Positions 44,179-52,780 of a stretch of DNA of 64,000 bases are shown one piece after another. The stretch lies in NCBI RefSeq assembly GCF_004364435.1, contig NZ_SOCT01000003.1, positions 248,001 through 312,000 of the forward strand, given 5' to 3'. How positions within the stretch are numbered: the stretch's first letter is position 1; each line of letters opens with the position of its first letter. The DNA comes from Pseudomonas sp. LP_7_YM. Lineage in GTDB: Bacteria > Pseudomonadota > Gammaproteobacteria > Pseudomonadales > Pseudomonadaceae. Below the pieces are notes generated by a model. It saw only the letters and a list, made by a program, of their open reading frames with translations. It did not search any database and was not told the origin of the DNA. The translations under genes and the position numbers were made by a program.

Positions 44179-45056
44179 CAGGACGCCTTATTGCGCAAAA
44201 GGAGAAGACGGGAACCGAGGCTCAGCAACAGCACGAACAAGGTCAGAATCAAGGCACCGGCCCAGGCCAGAGAATGCCAGTCATCGAACGGGCTCATCGC
44301 GTACTGGAAGATCACCACTGGAACGCTTGCGATCGGTTTGAGAACGTTGCTGCTCCAGAACTGGTTACCGAAGGCGGTGAACAGCAACGGCGCGGTTTCG
44401 CCCGTTATGCGCGCCAGGGCCAGCAGCACACCGGTGACAACGCCGGCCCTGGCCGCACGCAGGACGATCTGCAAGGTCAGCTTCCACTGCGGTACGCCCA
44501 ATGCCAGCGCTGCCTCGCGCATGGTTGACGGTTGCAGCTGAAGCATCTCATCGGTGGTCCGTACCACCACCGGGATCACCAGTAACGCCAGAGCCAGGGC
44601 GCCGGCAAAGGCAGAAAACCCGACCTGGTGGTTGGTCAGTGCACTGACCGGCAGGATGACAGCGGTATAAACGAACAGACCCAGCACGATCGAAGGCGCC
44701 GACAGCAGAATGTCATTGATGAAACGCACAGCGTTGCCCAGCTTCGAATGACGGGCAAATTCGGCCAGCCAGATACCGGCCATCAAACCGATCGGAGTTC
44801 CGATCAACAGGCCGATTCCCGACATCAGGAAGCTCCCGTAGAACGCGTTGGCCAGGCCGCCTTCGGCACCCGGCGGTGGCGTCATCTCGGTGAACAGTCG
44901 CAGATTGAGCGCCTGGAAACCGTTGATCACGGTGGTCAGCAGAATCCACACCAGCCACAGCAGACCGAACGCCGTCGCGCCGCAACTCAGAACCATGGCG
45001 ATCATGTTCTTGAGTGCCCGGACCCGGTACAGATTTTCGTTATCGGCCTTACTCAT
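44178..45056 (-). CDS. pstA: Phosphate ABC transporter permease PstA
   Basis: Membrane permease of the phosphate importer, 292 residues with six or seven hydrophobic segments. Landmarks are [21 protein letters not shown] and [15 protein letters not shown]. The EAA-type ATPase-contact loop follows in [20 protein letters not shown], then [14 protein letters not shown]. The start overlaps the pstC stop in an ATGA, and the stop shares a base with pstB, so the three are tightly coupled. Length and motifs fit ordinary short PstA; the long form of PstA (over 500 residues) found at the main pst locus of some pseudomonads is not seen here. Confidence 0.95.
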   Translation of the reverse strand: MSKADNENLYRVRALKNMIAMVLSCGATAFGLLWLVWILLTTVINGFQALNLRLFTEMTPPPGAEGGLANAFYGSFLMSGIGLLIGTPIGLMAGIWLAEFARHSKLGNAVRFINDILLSAPSIVLGLFVYTAVILPVSALTNHQVGFSAFAGALALALLVIPVVVRTTDEMLQLQPSTMREAALALGVPQWKLTLQIVLRAARAGVVTGVLLALARITGETAPLLFTAFGNQFWSSNVLKPIASVPVVIFQYAMSPFDDWHSLAWAGALILTLFVLLLSLGSRLLLLRNKAS

Positions 45057-46048
45057 AAACCCTCCTTGCGCGACAGACGAGACAGCATCAGACGGGCAAT
45101 CGCCAGCACAATGAAGGTGACTACGAATAGCAGGAAACCCAGGGCGATGAGGGAAGAACGGTGCAGGTCGGTGTAGGCCTCGCTGAACTCGTTGGCGATC
45201 ACCGAGGCGATCGAGCTGCTGGGCATCATCAACGATGCAGAAAACTGATGGGCGTTACCGAGGACGAAGGTCACCGCCATGGTTTCACCCAGCGCGCGCC
45301 CCAAACCGAGAAAGATGCCGCCGATCACCGCCGAGCGGGTATAAGGCAGGACGATGTCCCAGACCACTTCCCAGGTGGTGCCGCCCAGCGCATAGGCCGA
45401 CTCCTTGAGCGCCACCGGCACGCTGCGGAACACTTCGGTCATCACCGAGGTAATGAACGGGGTGATCATGATCGCCAGAACGATACCGGCCGTGAGCATG
45501 CCGATCCCCAGTGGCGGCCCCTGAAACACGGGCCCGATCAACGGCAGTGCGCCCAGGTTGTCGTTGATCCACGGCGCCATGTTGTCTGCCATGAACGGGC
45601 CGAAAACAAACAGCCCCCACATGCCATAGATGATCGAAGGGATGCCTGCCAGCAGCTCGACCGCAGCAGCAATCGGCATCCGCAACCAGGGCGGTGCGAC
45701 TTCGGTCAGAAAAATCGCGATGCCGAAACTCACCGGAACAGCGATCAGCAGCGCGAGAAAGGAGGTCACCAAGGTGCCATAGATCGGGACCAACGCACCG
45801 AATTTGCCGTTGACCGCATCCCATTCGGTACTGGTAAGAAATTCGAATCCAAAGGTCTTGAACGCCAGGGCGCCGCCCCAGAGCGTCGAGCCGGCGATAC
45901 TCGCCAGCAACAGCAGCACCAACAGAGCCGCGCCCAGCATCGTGCGCCGAAACCAGGCGTCGTGTCGGTGATCGCGGGCCGCGCGTTTTTCGCTCTCGGA
46001 CGTCACGTCCGGAATCGCAGCGGACATGTATTGGGTGTTTTCAGTCAT
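45053..46048 (-). CDS. pstC: Phosphate ABC transporter permease PstC
   Basis: Partner permease of PstA in the phosphate importer, 331 residues. An N-terminal cytoplasmic stretch of about 35 residues is followed by TM1 (LGAALLVLLLLASIAGSTLW). Further landmarks are FGALVPIYGTLVTSFLALL, ELLAGIPSIIYGMWGLFVFG, the ATPase-contact loop ALKESAYALGGTTWEV and GRALGETMAVTFVLGN. These are characteristic of PstC. The long central loop with GALPLIGPVFQGPPLGIG is present. It follows pstS by 70 bases and overlaps pstA by four. The E-x-A-y-A-L-G contact helix and overall length agree with an active permease. Confidence 0.95.
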   Translation of the reverse strand: MTENTQYMSAAIPDVTSESEKRAARDHRHDAWFRRTMLGAALLVLLLLASIAGSTLWGGALAFKTFGFEFLTSTEWDAVNGKFGALVPIYGTLVTSFLALLIAVPVSFGIAIFLTEVAPPWLRMPIAAAVELLAGIPSIIYGMWGLFVFGPFMADNMAPWINDNLGALPLIGPVFQGPPLGIGMLTAGIVLAIMITPFITSVMTEVFRSVPVALKESAYALGGTTWEVVWDIVLPYTRSAVIGGIFLGLGRALGETMAVTFVLGNAHQFSASLMMPSSSIASVIANEFSEAYTDLHRSSLIALGFLLFVVTFIVLAIARLMLSRLSRKEGL

Positions 46049-46118
46049 GGTGTGTCCACTCGCAAAGAAACCCTGTCACCGAGCGCTCGATGACAGGGGT
46101 AAGCCGGATAACGTCGAG

Positions 46119-47138
46119 TTACCGGCTGAACTCGGTTTTCCAGTAATCTTCGATCTTGCTGACCAGCTCTTTAGGCAGCGGCACATAGTCCAGCGATTCG
46201 GCCTGGGCCTGGCCTTTTTCCAGGGACCATTTGAAGAAATCGAAGGCCGCAGCGCTCTTCTCGGCGTTCTTGGGCTGCTTGTACATGATGATCCAGGTAG
46301 TGGCAGTGATCGGCCACGCATCGGCACCCGGAGCGTTGGTCATGATCAGGTTGAAATCCTTGGCGTCTTCCCACTTGGCAGTGGCAGCAGCGGCGGCGAA
46401 TGCCTTGGCGCCAGGCTCCACCACTTTGCCGGCGGCGTTTTCCAGCTTGGCGAAAGCGATGTTGTTGGTTTTGGCGTAGGCGAACTCGACGTAGCCGATC
46501 GAACCCTTTATTTGCTTCACATAGGCAGCGACACCTTCGTTGCCCTTGCCACCCACACCGACCGGCCATGGCACGCTGGAACCTTCGCCCACTGCGGTTT
46601 TCCATTGCGAGCTGACCTTGGACAGGTAGTTGGTGAAGTTGAAGGAAGTGCCCGAGCCGTCCGAACGGTGAACCACGGTGATGTTGGACTCAGGCAGCTT
46701 CAGGCCCTTGTTCAGGGCAGCAATGGCCGGGTCGTTCCACTGGGTGATCTTGCCCTGGAAAATATCGGCCAGCACCTTGCCGCTTAATTCCAGCTCGCCG
46801 GCTTCGATGCCTTCGACGTTGATCACCGCAACGATACCGCCAATCACGCTGGGGAACTGCCCCAGGCCGCCAGCCTGCAGGTCTTCGGCCTTCAAAGGCG
46901 CATCGGACGCGCCGAAGTCGACGGTGGCAGCCTTGATCTGCGCGATACCGCCGCCCGAGCCGATGGACTGGTAATTGATCCGGGTATCAGTGACCTTGCT
47001 GTAGTCGGTCGCCCATTTGGAAATGACCGGGAACACGAAGCTCGAACCAGCACCTGTGACGTCCGTAGCATGCGCCATCCCGGTCAGGCACATCGAAGCC
47101 AGCAGGAGTGACAGGCGAGTTTTTGTCAGCAGATTCAC
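46119..47138 (-). CDS. pstS: Phosphate-binding periplasmic protein PstS
   Basis: Periplasmic phosphate-binding protein of 339 residues with a cleavable signal peptide (LLLASMCLTGMAHA). Phosphate-contact motifs of PstS are present: VTGAGSSFVFPVISKW, YQSIGSGGGIAQI, DFGASDAPLK and VVHRSDGSGTSFNFTNYL. It is first in pstSCAB. An array of three heptamers with 11-base period at 47211-47239 upstream resembles a Pho box, with an AT-rich -10 region about ten bases on. Expression is therefore expected under phosphate starvation through PhoB. Assignment firm. Confidence 0.96.
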   Translation of the reverse strand: MNLLTKTRLSLLLASMCLTGMAHATDVTGAGSSFVFPVISKWATDYSKVTDTRINYQSIGSGGGIAQIKAATVDFGASDAPLKAEDLQAGGLGQFPSVIGGIVAVINVEGIEAGELELSGKVLADIFQGKITQWNDPAIAALNKGLKLPESNITVVHRSDGSGTSFNFTNYLSKVSSQWKTAVGEGSSVPWPVGVGGKGNEGVAAYVKQIKGSIGYVEFAYAKTNNIAFAKLENAAGKVVEPGAKAFAAAAATAKWEDAKDFNLIMTNAPGADAWPITATTWIIMYKQPKNAEKSAAAFDFFKWSLEKGQAQAESLDYVPLPKELVSKIEDYWKTEFSR

Positions 47139-47210
47139 GGCAATACCTCAACAAGAGAAATGTGTGTGGGGTCCCAGTGGAAGGCCCGAGGCAGATTTAA
47201 AACCGGAAAC

Positions 47211-47239
47211 ATTTCTGTTTGATGACAGTCTTTAGACAA
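47211..47239 (-). promoter_or_regulatory. Pho box upstream of pstS
   Basis: On the minus strand three heptamers follow with 4-base spacers: TTGTCTA, CTGTCAT, CAGAAAT. The middle one is a perfect CTGTCAT PhoB half-site and the outer two are degenerate. A TTTAAAT element lies about ten bases downstream where PhoB promoters place the -10. Function inferred. Confidence 0.65.
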
Positions 47240-47295
47240 ACCTCCCGAATAGCCCGGATGTAGGGGTAGATGCGTCCAGGCCAAAACTGAAAAAT

Positions 47296-47326
47296 CCCCG
47301 TTTCCATTGGGGGAAACGAGGGTTTT
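47296..47326 (-). terminator. Terminator after binding-protein gene
   Basis: Stem 47296-47305 / 47312-47321 (CCCCGTTTCC with GGAAACGAGG, one mismatch) has T-rich flanks on both strands (ATTTTT on minus, GTTTT on plus). It probably ends the minus-strand oxidase/binding-protein transcript and could work in both directions. Confidence 0.65.
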
Positions 47327-47548
47327 AAGGTTTTTGGGGCTTTAACATCAATACGCCACACCGAGCCTCTGGACTGCCCTTTTTTGCCGTGAAATCCTTG
47401 GCTCTTCCGCCCATGACGGCGGGCCTTGTCATTTGTCAGCGACGTTGCCGGCGCTCATGTGTTTCAACGTTTTGCGTGAGGGCTCACGCCCGGCCACAAA
47501 AGGATTCGGTGGTGTCGGCGCGCGGCAGAATCAAACGGGCCTGCGGTT

Positions 47549-48325
47549 TCACTCACCATAAATATCGAAGGTGAAGTACTTCTTCTGGATCCGGTCATAA
47601 GTACCATTTGCACGAATCGCTGCCAGCGCCTGATTGAGGCGTTGCAGCAACGGGTCGCCTTTACGCACGGCGACACCGATGCCGGTGCCGAAGTACTGCG
47701 CCTCGGTGAACGCCGGGCCCACGAATGCGTAGTCCTTGCCCTCAGGCTTTTTCAGCAGGCCCTCATCGATGGCGACGGAACTGGCCATGGTGGCATCGAT
47801 GCGCCCGCCCAGCAGGTCGAGAAACACTTCGTTCTGCGAGCTGTAGCTGACGATCTGCGCACCGGCCGGGACGAATTTTTCGGTCACGTAACGCTCGAAG
47901 TTGGTGGCGCGCTGCACGCCGATGCGCAGGCCCTTGAGCTGCGCCGGAATGTCGGTGATGCCACTGTTCTTGCGCACGACCAGACGCGCGGGAATGCGGT
48001 AGTAGCGGTTGCTGAAATCCACCGATTTCATGCGCTCGGGGGTGATCGACATCGACGAAATGATCGCGTCGACCTTCTTTACCTTGAGCGCCGGAATCAA
48101 TCCGTCGAACTCGTTCTCCTTCCACACGCACTGCACTGTCATCTCGGCGCACAGGGCCTGGCCGATGTCGTAGTCGAAGCCGACGATCCGGTTGTCGGCG
48201 GTTTTCGAGGCGAAGGGTGGATAAGCGGCTTCGATGCCCAGTTTCAGCGGCGCATCGGCAGCATGGGCATTGAACGCGAGCAAGGAAGCGAGGCTGAGGG
48301 TGCTGACGAGGGTTGTGATGTTCAT
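47549..48325 (-). CDS. Amino-acid-type periplasmic binding protein (DguC-like)
   Basis: Exported SBP_bac_3 protein of 258 residues with a signal peptide (LASLLAFNAHA). Landmarks are LKLGIEAAYPPFASKTADN, VGFDYDIGQALCAEM and IISSMSITPERMKSVDFSN. These place it with Arg/Lys/ornithine or polar amino-acid binding proteins. No ABC permease or ATPase is nearby, so it must share a permease elsewhere or act in sensing. It lies 136 bases after ridA on the same strand, last of a dehydrogenase cluster. P. aeruginosa dguABC (D-glutamate use) has the same set of FAD dehydrogenase, RidA and binding protein, so a D-amino-acid ligand is plausible but unproven. Confidence 0.85.
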   Translation of the reverse strand: MNITTLVSTLSLASLLAFNAHAADAPLKLGIEAAYPPFASKTADNRIVGFDYDIGQALCAEMTVQCVWKENEFDGLIPALKVKKVDAIISSMSITPERMKSVDFSNRYYRIPARLVVRKNSGITDIPAQLKGLRIGVQRATNFERYVTEKFVPAGAQIVSYSSQNEVFLDLLGGRIDATMASSVAIDEGLLKKPEGKDYAFVGPAFTEAQYFGTGIGVAVRKGDPLLQRLNQALAAIRANGTYDRIQKKYFTFDIYGE

Positions 48326-48461
48326 GCATGGCTCCGGGCGATGTTGTTCAAGTCGGGCGAGCCCTCGGCATGAGGATCTCGTCCGTTATGGCAGCAGCAA
48401 TGTGAACAGCGGGTGGGCACTCTATGCGCACGCGAACGGCGCCCTGCCCTTGCAGCAAAAA

Positions 48462-48818
48462 TCAGACGGCGGCGGTGACGAGGATCTCCACCAGGATTTC
48501 AGGGTCGTCGAACATCACCTGGCAGGTCGCCCGCGCCGGGGTCTGCGCGGCGTCGACCCAGGCGCTCCAGGTTTCATTCATGCCGGCGAAATCGGCGGTC
48601 ATGTCCTTCATCCAGATCTGCACGCTGAGCAAGCGACTCTTGTCGCTGCCCGAGGCGGCGAGCAGTTCGTCGACACGCTGCAGCACCTGACGGGTCTGGC
48701 CGCGAATGTCCTGGGTGCAATCGGCGGCGACGATACCGGCGAGCCAGGCCACGCCGTTGTGGATTACGCTGCGGCTCAGCCGCGGGTTGCTTTCGATACG
48801 GTGGATCGAGGTGCTCAT
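48462..48818 (-). CDS. RidA-family enamine/imine deaminase
   Basis: Cytoplasmic RidA/YjgF/UK114 protein of 118 residues. Landmarks are HNGVAWLAGIVAADCTQDIRG, QTRQVLQRVDELLAASG and SVQIWMKDMTADFAGMN. The conserved active-site Arg lies in TPARATCQVMF. RidA proteins hydrolyse reactive enamine or imine products, preventing 2-aminoacrylate damage. Its start overlaps the stop of the FAD subunit gene by four bases. In this operon it most likely clears imines released by the amine or amino-acid dehydrogenase encoded upstream. The family is firm and the substrate inferred. Confidence 0.93.
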   Translation of the reverse strand: MSTSIHRIESNPRLSRSVIHNGVAWLAGIVAADCTQDIRGQTRQVLQRVDELLAASGSDKSRLLSVQIWMKDMTADFAGMNETWSAWVDAAQTPARATCQVMFDDPEILVEILVTAAV

Positions 48819-50239
48819 GAAGGGCTCCTTTCGGGGGGTGAGGATGGGGACATCTCAAGCGCTCGCTCGCTGGCCAACTGCGCCAGGGTGATGGGCTTGA
48901 GCGGGGGGCGAATGCGGTAGTAACCGACCTGCGTCGGCAGAACGTTGCGGTGTTCGGCGATGATTTCACTGACGCTCAGGCCACACTGGCGGCCCTGGCA
49001 CGGGCCCATGCCGCAACGGCCAAACGCTTTGGCCTGGTTGGGGCCCAGACAGCCCAGATCGACGTAACCGCGAATCGCGCCAGCGCTGACTTCTTCGCAG
49101 CGGCAGACGATGGTGTCGTCTTGAGGAATGCGGTTCTGCACATGCGGGCGATACAGCGCGTCGATCAGCGGTCGGGCGGCGCTTTGCTTGCTCAGCAAAC
49201 GGCGCCAGGGCTTGCTCAGGGTGTGCAGGCCAGATTCATCGATTTTCTGCAATCGGCAGGCGATCGCCAGGGCAGCCAGACGCCCCTGAATGGCCGCCAC
49301 ATGGGCGCCGCCGATGGCCCCGCCATCCCCGGCAATGAAAATCCCCGGCACACTGGTTTCGCCCCAACTGTCGCGGCGCGCGACCCAACACAATTGTTGC
49401 TCGTTCCAGTCGTGGTCGGCGCGCAAGGACTGGCTGATCTGGATATGCGGCACGACCCCCTGATGCAGCAGGATCAACGAAGCCGAAACCTTCTGCGACT
49501 GACCCTCACTGTCGAAGCGCAGCGCTTGGGCATGTCGTTCACCCTCAACACGCAAATTGCGTGCTGCATGGTAATGCTTGATGCCGGCACGCTTGAGGGT
49601 TGCCAGAAGCGACACGCCTTTGAGCAGGTCTCGCCATCCTGCAAGCGCCTGACGCAATTGACGCAGGTGTTTGAAGGCATCGCGCCGCTCACTGGTGTCC
49701 ACCAGCGCCTCGACGCGGATACCGGCACGCAGGTACTGCACCGCCAGCAGGTAAAGCAAGGGCCCGCACCCGGCCAGAATCACAGGGCCCCGAGGCACCA
49801 TCGCGGCGCTCTTGAGCAGAATCTGCCCTGCCCCGGCGGTCATCACCCCAGGCAACGTCCAACCCGGAATCGGCATTGGCCGTTCCATCGCGCCAGTGGC
49901 AATCAACAACTGACGCCCCCGGAGCACGCGGGCCTCGCCATCGATCAGCACATGTACGTAACGGGCATCGGTCACCTGCCAGACCGCCGCATTGGGGTGA
50001 TAGCGAACCTCGCTGGCAAGCAGTGTTTCTACCCGTTCGCGTCCTGCGCTGTAATCGCAGCCAAGCACCTGCCGGGTCCGTGCGTCGCTCTGGGTGACGT
50101 TGCGCCAGATCTGTCCACCGGGGCTGGCTTGCTCGTCCAGCAGCACCACGTCCAGGCCATGTGCCGATGCCTCCAGCGCCGCACTGATGCCTGCAGGGCC
50201 AGCGCCGATGATGATCAGATCAACCTCTGAATCATTCAT
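48815..50239 (-). CDS. FAD/NAD(P) oxidoreductase subunit with BFD domain (HcnB/OoxA-like)
   Basis: A 474-residue FAD subunit of a multisubunit amine or imino-acid dehydrogenase, like HcnB, opine oxidase subunit A and hydroxyproline dehydrogenase subunits. The N-terminal dinucleotide-binding fold is LIIIGAGPAGISAALEA, followed by LLDEQASPGGQIWRNV and a second GxGxxG-like PVILAGCGPLLYLLAVQYL. The FAD-contacting VPGIFIAGDGGAIGGAHVA is near residue 325. A C-terminal BFD-like 2Fe-2S domain carries IVCRCEEVSAGAIRGYVDLG and later CGMGPCQGRQC. It overlaps the 2Fe-2S gene and ridA. The substrate is unknown; a D-amino acid or hydroxyproline-type imino acid is likely. Confidence 0.86.
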   Translation of the reverse strand: MNDSEVDLIIIGAGPAGISAALEASAHGLDVVLLDEQASPGGQIWRNVTQSDARTRQVLGCDYSAGRERVETLLASEVRYHPNAAVWQVTDARYVHVLIDGEARVLRGRQLLIATGAMERPMPIPGWTLPGVMTAGAGQILLKSAAMVPRGPVILAGCGPLLYLLAVQYLRAGIRVEALVDTSERRDAFKHLRQLRQALAGWRDLLKGVSLLATLKRAGIKHYHAARNLRVEGERHAQALRFDSEGQSQKVSASLILLHQGVVPHIQISQSLRADHDWNEQQLCWVARRDSWGETSVPGIFIAGDGGAIGGAHVAAIQGRLAALAIACRLQKIDESGLHTLSKPWRRLLSKQSAARPLIDALYRPHVQNRIPQDDTIVCRCEEVSAGAIRGYVDLGCLGPNQAKAFGRCGMGPCQGRQCGLSVSEIIAEHRNVLPTQVGYYRIRPPLKPITLAQLASERALEMSPSSPPERSPS

Positions 50240-50558
50240 CTTCCAGCCCTCCGATCAACAGCTCCCGCGCCCCGTGCTGACGACGTACGCGCATGCCTTC
50301 GGCAACCTGGACCAGGCACGCCTGACAATTGGCCTGGCCATCGACTTCCACCAGGCACTCAAAGCACACACCCATCAGGCAGTAAGCCGCGCCGGGCCTA
50401 CCGTTGACGGCGCTCTCACGGGTATGTCCAAGGTCATGGGTCAGCAATGCCGCCGCGAGGGAAACACCGGCGGGAACCTTCAACGGCGCACCTTCGAACT
50501 CGATTTGTACGCAGTGCTGTGCCGATGATAGGCGTCGAAACAATGCGTCAGTGAGCAT
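50232..50558 (-). CDS. 2Fe-2S subunit of amine/amino-acid dehydrogenase (HcnA-like)
   Basis: A 108-residue ferredoxin-like subunit of the same complex as the neighbouring FAD genes, comparable in size to HcnA. The iron-sulfur motif is CLMGVCFECLVEVDGQANCQ, with Cys residues spaced C-x5-C-x2-C then a later Cys (GQANCQAC). IQIEF-type strands (HCVQIEFEGAPLKV) open the fold. ATG 50558 has GAGGTG seven bases upstream and overlaps the stop of the first FAD gene. A longer frame to 50657 is read-through of that gene. It passes electrons between the two FAD subunits or to an acceptor. Confidence 0.87.
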   Translation of the reverse strand: MLTDALFRRLSSAQHCVQIEFEGAPLKVPAGVSLAAALLTHDLGHTRESAVNGRPGAAYCLMGVCFECLVEVDGQANCQACLVQVAEGMRVRRQHGARELLIGGLEDE

Positions 50559-51675
50559 AAGGCACCTCGCGCTGGCCCTTGAACCGGGCCAGATTGAATG
50601 AATCGATTGCCGGCTCTTCGGCTTCTCCGGCGATCCAGGGTGCCAGGCGCAAGGCATGGGCAGCGGCCAGGGTCACGCCACTGTGGCAGGTGACGACAAA
50701 TGCCCCGGGACTGTCGTGCGCGGCTTCATAAATTGGATATCCGTCGGCACTGAGCACACGCAGCGCACCCCAGGCGCGCACCATGCGCACCTGTGCCAGG
50801 CGTGGAAAGCACTGCACACCGCGGGCGGCGATCTCGGACATCACAGGGCTGCTGGTGCGATCGTCGAAGCCAACAGCCTCAAGCGAGTCGCCCAGTTGCA
50901 CCGTGCCTTCGTCGGTCTGCCGCACATAAGTGGTGGGGTATTGCAGAAACGGCTGCAGGCGTTCGGTGACCAGAATCTGCCCGCGATTGGGCCGCACTGG
51001 AACATCCATGCCCAGCATCGCACCCAGCGGGCGATTGCCAAGTCCTGCAGTCAGGACCAGATGTTCGGAGCAGAACCGTTGCTGTGCAGCACGGACCTCA
51101 AATCCACCGCTGTGCTGATCGATAGCGTCGACGCTCAGGCCATTGACCACCTTGACCCCGCGCAAGGCACAGGCCGCATACAGTGCGCGCAGCAACTTGA
51201 GCGGATTGACGTGGCCATCCATCGACGTATAGCAGGCACCTACCACTCCCGGACCGATGCCCGGAATACGCTTCCTGAGCTGCGCTGGGTCGAGCAGTTC
51301 GAAAGGGTAATCGCCCTCGAAAGCTTCCTGTAGCCAGACCAGTCGGAGGGTTTCTTCAGCCAGTTCCTCATCGCTCAGGCATAACTGAAACCCGCCAGGC
51401 TGACGCAGGTGAACGTCGATGCCGGTGTCGGACTGCAGCAAGGCGTTGAGTTGCGGCCACAATGCCACGGACTGGCGAGTCCAGCTAGCGTAAGGGCGGT
51501 TGCGATAGCCTTTGCCCTGCACCCAGAGCAGGCCGAAGTTGCCGCGAGCAGCACGCAGGCCATCGTCACCCTCATCCAGCACGGTAACCTGACGCCCCAG
51601 CAGTGCCAGTCCATACGCAATGGACATACCTACCAGGCCACCTCCGACGACGATCAAATCATTCTTGTGCATCAT
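50548..51675 (-). CDS. FAD-dependent oxidoreductase, glycine/D-amino-acid oxidase type (HcnC-like)
   Basis: DAO-fold flavoprotein of 375 residues, expected to be the catalytic subunit that oxidises the amine or amino-acid substrate. The N-terminal Rossmann fold is DLIVVGGGLVGMSIAYGLAL. Later landmarks are RIPGIGPGVVGACYTSMDGHV and HLVLTAGLGNRPLGAML. The C-terminal FAD-binding HSGVTLAAAHALRLAPWI completes the fold. It is first in the operon, followed by the 2Fe-2S, BFD/FAD, ridA and binding-protein genes. Divergent transcription from the LysR gene at 51796 (120 bases away) suggests substrate-induced control. The order C-A-B differs from hcnABC. Confidence 0.88.
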   Translation of the reverse strand: MMHKNDLIVVGGGLVGMSIAYGLALLGRQVTVLDEGDDGLRAARGNFGLLWVQGKGYRNRPYASWTRQSVALWPQLNALLQSDTGIDVHLRQPGGFQLCLSDEELAEETLRLVWLQEAFEGDYPFELLDPAQLRKRIPGIGPGVVGACYTSMDGHVNPLKLLRALYAACALRGVKVVNGLSVDAIDQHSGGFEVRAAQQRFCSEHLVLTAGLGNRPLGAMLGMDVPVRPNRGQILVTERLQPFLQYPTTYVRQTDEGTVQLGDSLEAVGFDDRTSSPVMSEIAARGVQCFPRLAQVRMVRAWGALRVLSADGYPIYEAAHDSPGAFVVTCHSGVTLAAAHALRLAPWIAGEAEEPAIDSFNLARFKGQREVPYAH

Positions 51676-51742
51676 TCATTTCAAGGCTTGTGGCGAGTCA
51701 GGTATTCACTGGCTTCGATCCTAACGGCGCTATTACAGCCAT

Positions 51743-51760
51743 GAAAAATGCTTTATTTTC
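51743..51760. promoter_or_regulatory. Weak LysR-type site in divergent oxidase/lysR promoter
   Basis: GAAAA-N8-TTTTC (51743-51760) is an AT-rich interrupted palindrome in the 120-base gap between the oxidase and LysR genes. Such sites are typical places for LysR binding. Short arms make this a suggestion only. Confidence 0.25.
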
Positions 51761-51795
51761 GGCCAGTCATGTCTTTTTGTTATGGGGTTGGGGAA

Positions 51796-52701
51796 ATGAA
51801 TTTGCGTCAGCTGGAAGCATTCAGGGCGGTCATCCTCGGCCAGACCGTCACGCGCGCCGCCGAGATGCTGCACATCTCGCAACCGGCAGCGACGCGCCTG
51901 ATTGCAAGCCTTGAAGAGGACATCGGCTTCACCCTGTTCGACCGGATCAAGGGTCGGCTCCAGCCCACCGCCGAAGCCATGACGCTGTATCAGGAAGTGC
52001 AGCGCTCACTGGTGGGCGTCGAGCGCATCGCGCGCACGGCGCAGGACATACGCAGCCTCAAGCGCGGCTCCCTGCACATCGCCTGTGCGCCAGCCATGGG
52101 ATTGGTCTTCCTGCCGCGTGTGATTGCCGCATTCATGGCCGAGCACGATGGCGTACAGATTTCGCTGGTGGTGCATTCATCGTCGGAGGTGATCGATCTG
52201 GTGGTCGGTCAGCGCTGCGATCTGGGCATTATCGTGCTGCCTAACACCTACCCCAGCCCGCGTTCGGAGAAACTTCTGGCGACCCGCATGCTGTGCGCAC
52301 TGCCTGCGGGTCACAGGCTGTGTGACAAGCCGCTGATCGTTCCCGAAGACCTGCGTGGCGAGCGCTTCATCTCCTTCCCTCATTCAATCGGTTCACGGCA
52401 GCAGATCGACACGATCTTCGCTGCCCATGGCGTCGAGCGCGAGCTGCGCCTGGAGACGCAGCTGTCCCAGCCGATGTGCGAATTCGTCGAGCATGGCCTG
52501 GGGGTCGCTCTGGTAGACGTGTTGAGCGCGGTCAATTACCGAGGCACCGGCATTGTCTTCAAAGCCTTCGACCCTGCCATCGAGATGGACTTCAGCATGC
52601 TGCTGCCGGTACAGGGCCCTGCTTCGAAGCTGCAGACGGCGTTTCTTGAACATACGCAGGCATTTATCAGCCGACAGGTTCCCAAGGCCTATCGCTTTTG
52701 A
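51796..52701 (+). CDS. LysR-family regulator of the oxidase operon
   Basis: LysR-type regulator of 301 residues. The HTH reads LRQLEAFRAVILGQTVTRAAE and LHISQPAATRLIASLEEDIG. The effector domain starts GSLHIACAPAMGLVFLPRVI, and the C-terminal segment contains FVEHGLGVALVDVLSAVNY. The ATG at 51796 follows GGGG and gives the HTH at the usual distance from the start; an in-frame start at 51748 is less likely. It is divergent from the FAD oxidoreductase operon, the usual arrangement for an activator of that operon. Its inducer is probably the amine or D-amino-acid substrate. Confidence 0.93.
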   Translation: MNLRQLEAFRAVILGQTVTRAAEMLHISQPAATRLIASLEEDIGFTLFDRIKGRLQPTAEAMTLYQEVQRSLVGVERIARTAQDIRSLKRGSLHIACAPAMGLVFLPRVIAAFMAEHDGVQISLVVHSSSEVIDLVVGQRCDLGIIVLPNTYPSPRSEKLLATRMLCALPAGHRLCDKPLIVPEDLRGERFISFPHSIGSRQQIDTIFAAHGVERELRLETQLSQPMCEFVEHGLGVALVDVLSAVNYRGTGIVFKAFDPAIEMDFSMLLPVQGPASKLQTAFLEHTQAFISRQVPKAYRF

Positions 52702-52780
52702 CCGTCCGTCGGAGAGACCGCACGTCCAGACCAGGCGAGCAGACCAATCTGTATTAACGACAGAAAAAGGGATTCACATC

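Larger units (their letters stand above)
47139..47548. other. 410-bp gap, pstS promoter and end of oxidase operon
   Basis: This gap holds the Pho box (47211-47239) and a hairpin terminator (47296-47326). Between 47327 and 47548 nothing further is supported: a few short open frames are present but none has a ribosome site or recognisable product. Confidence 0.5.
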
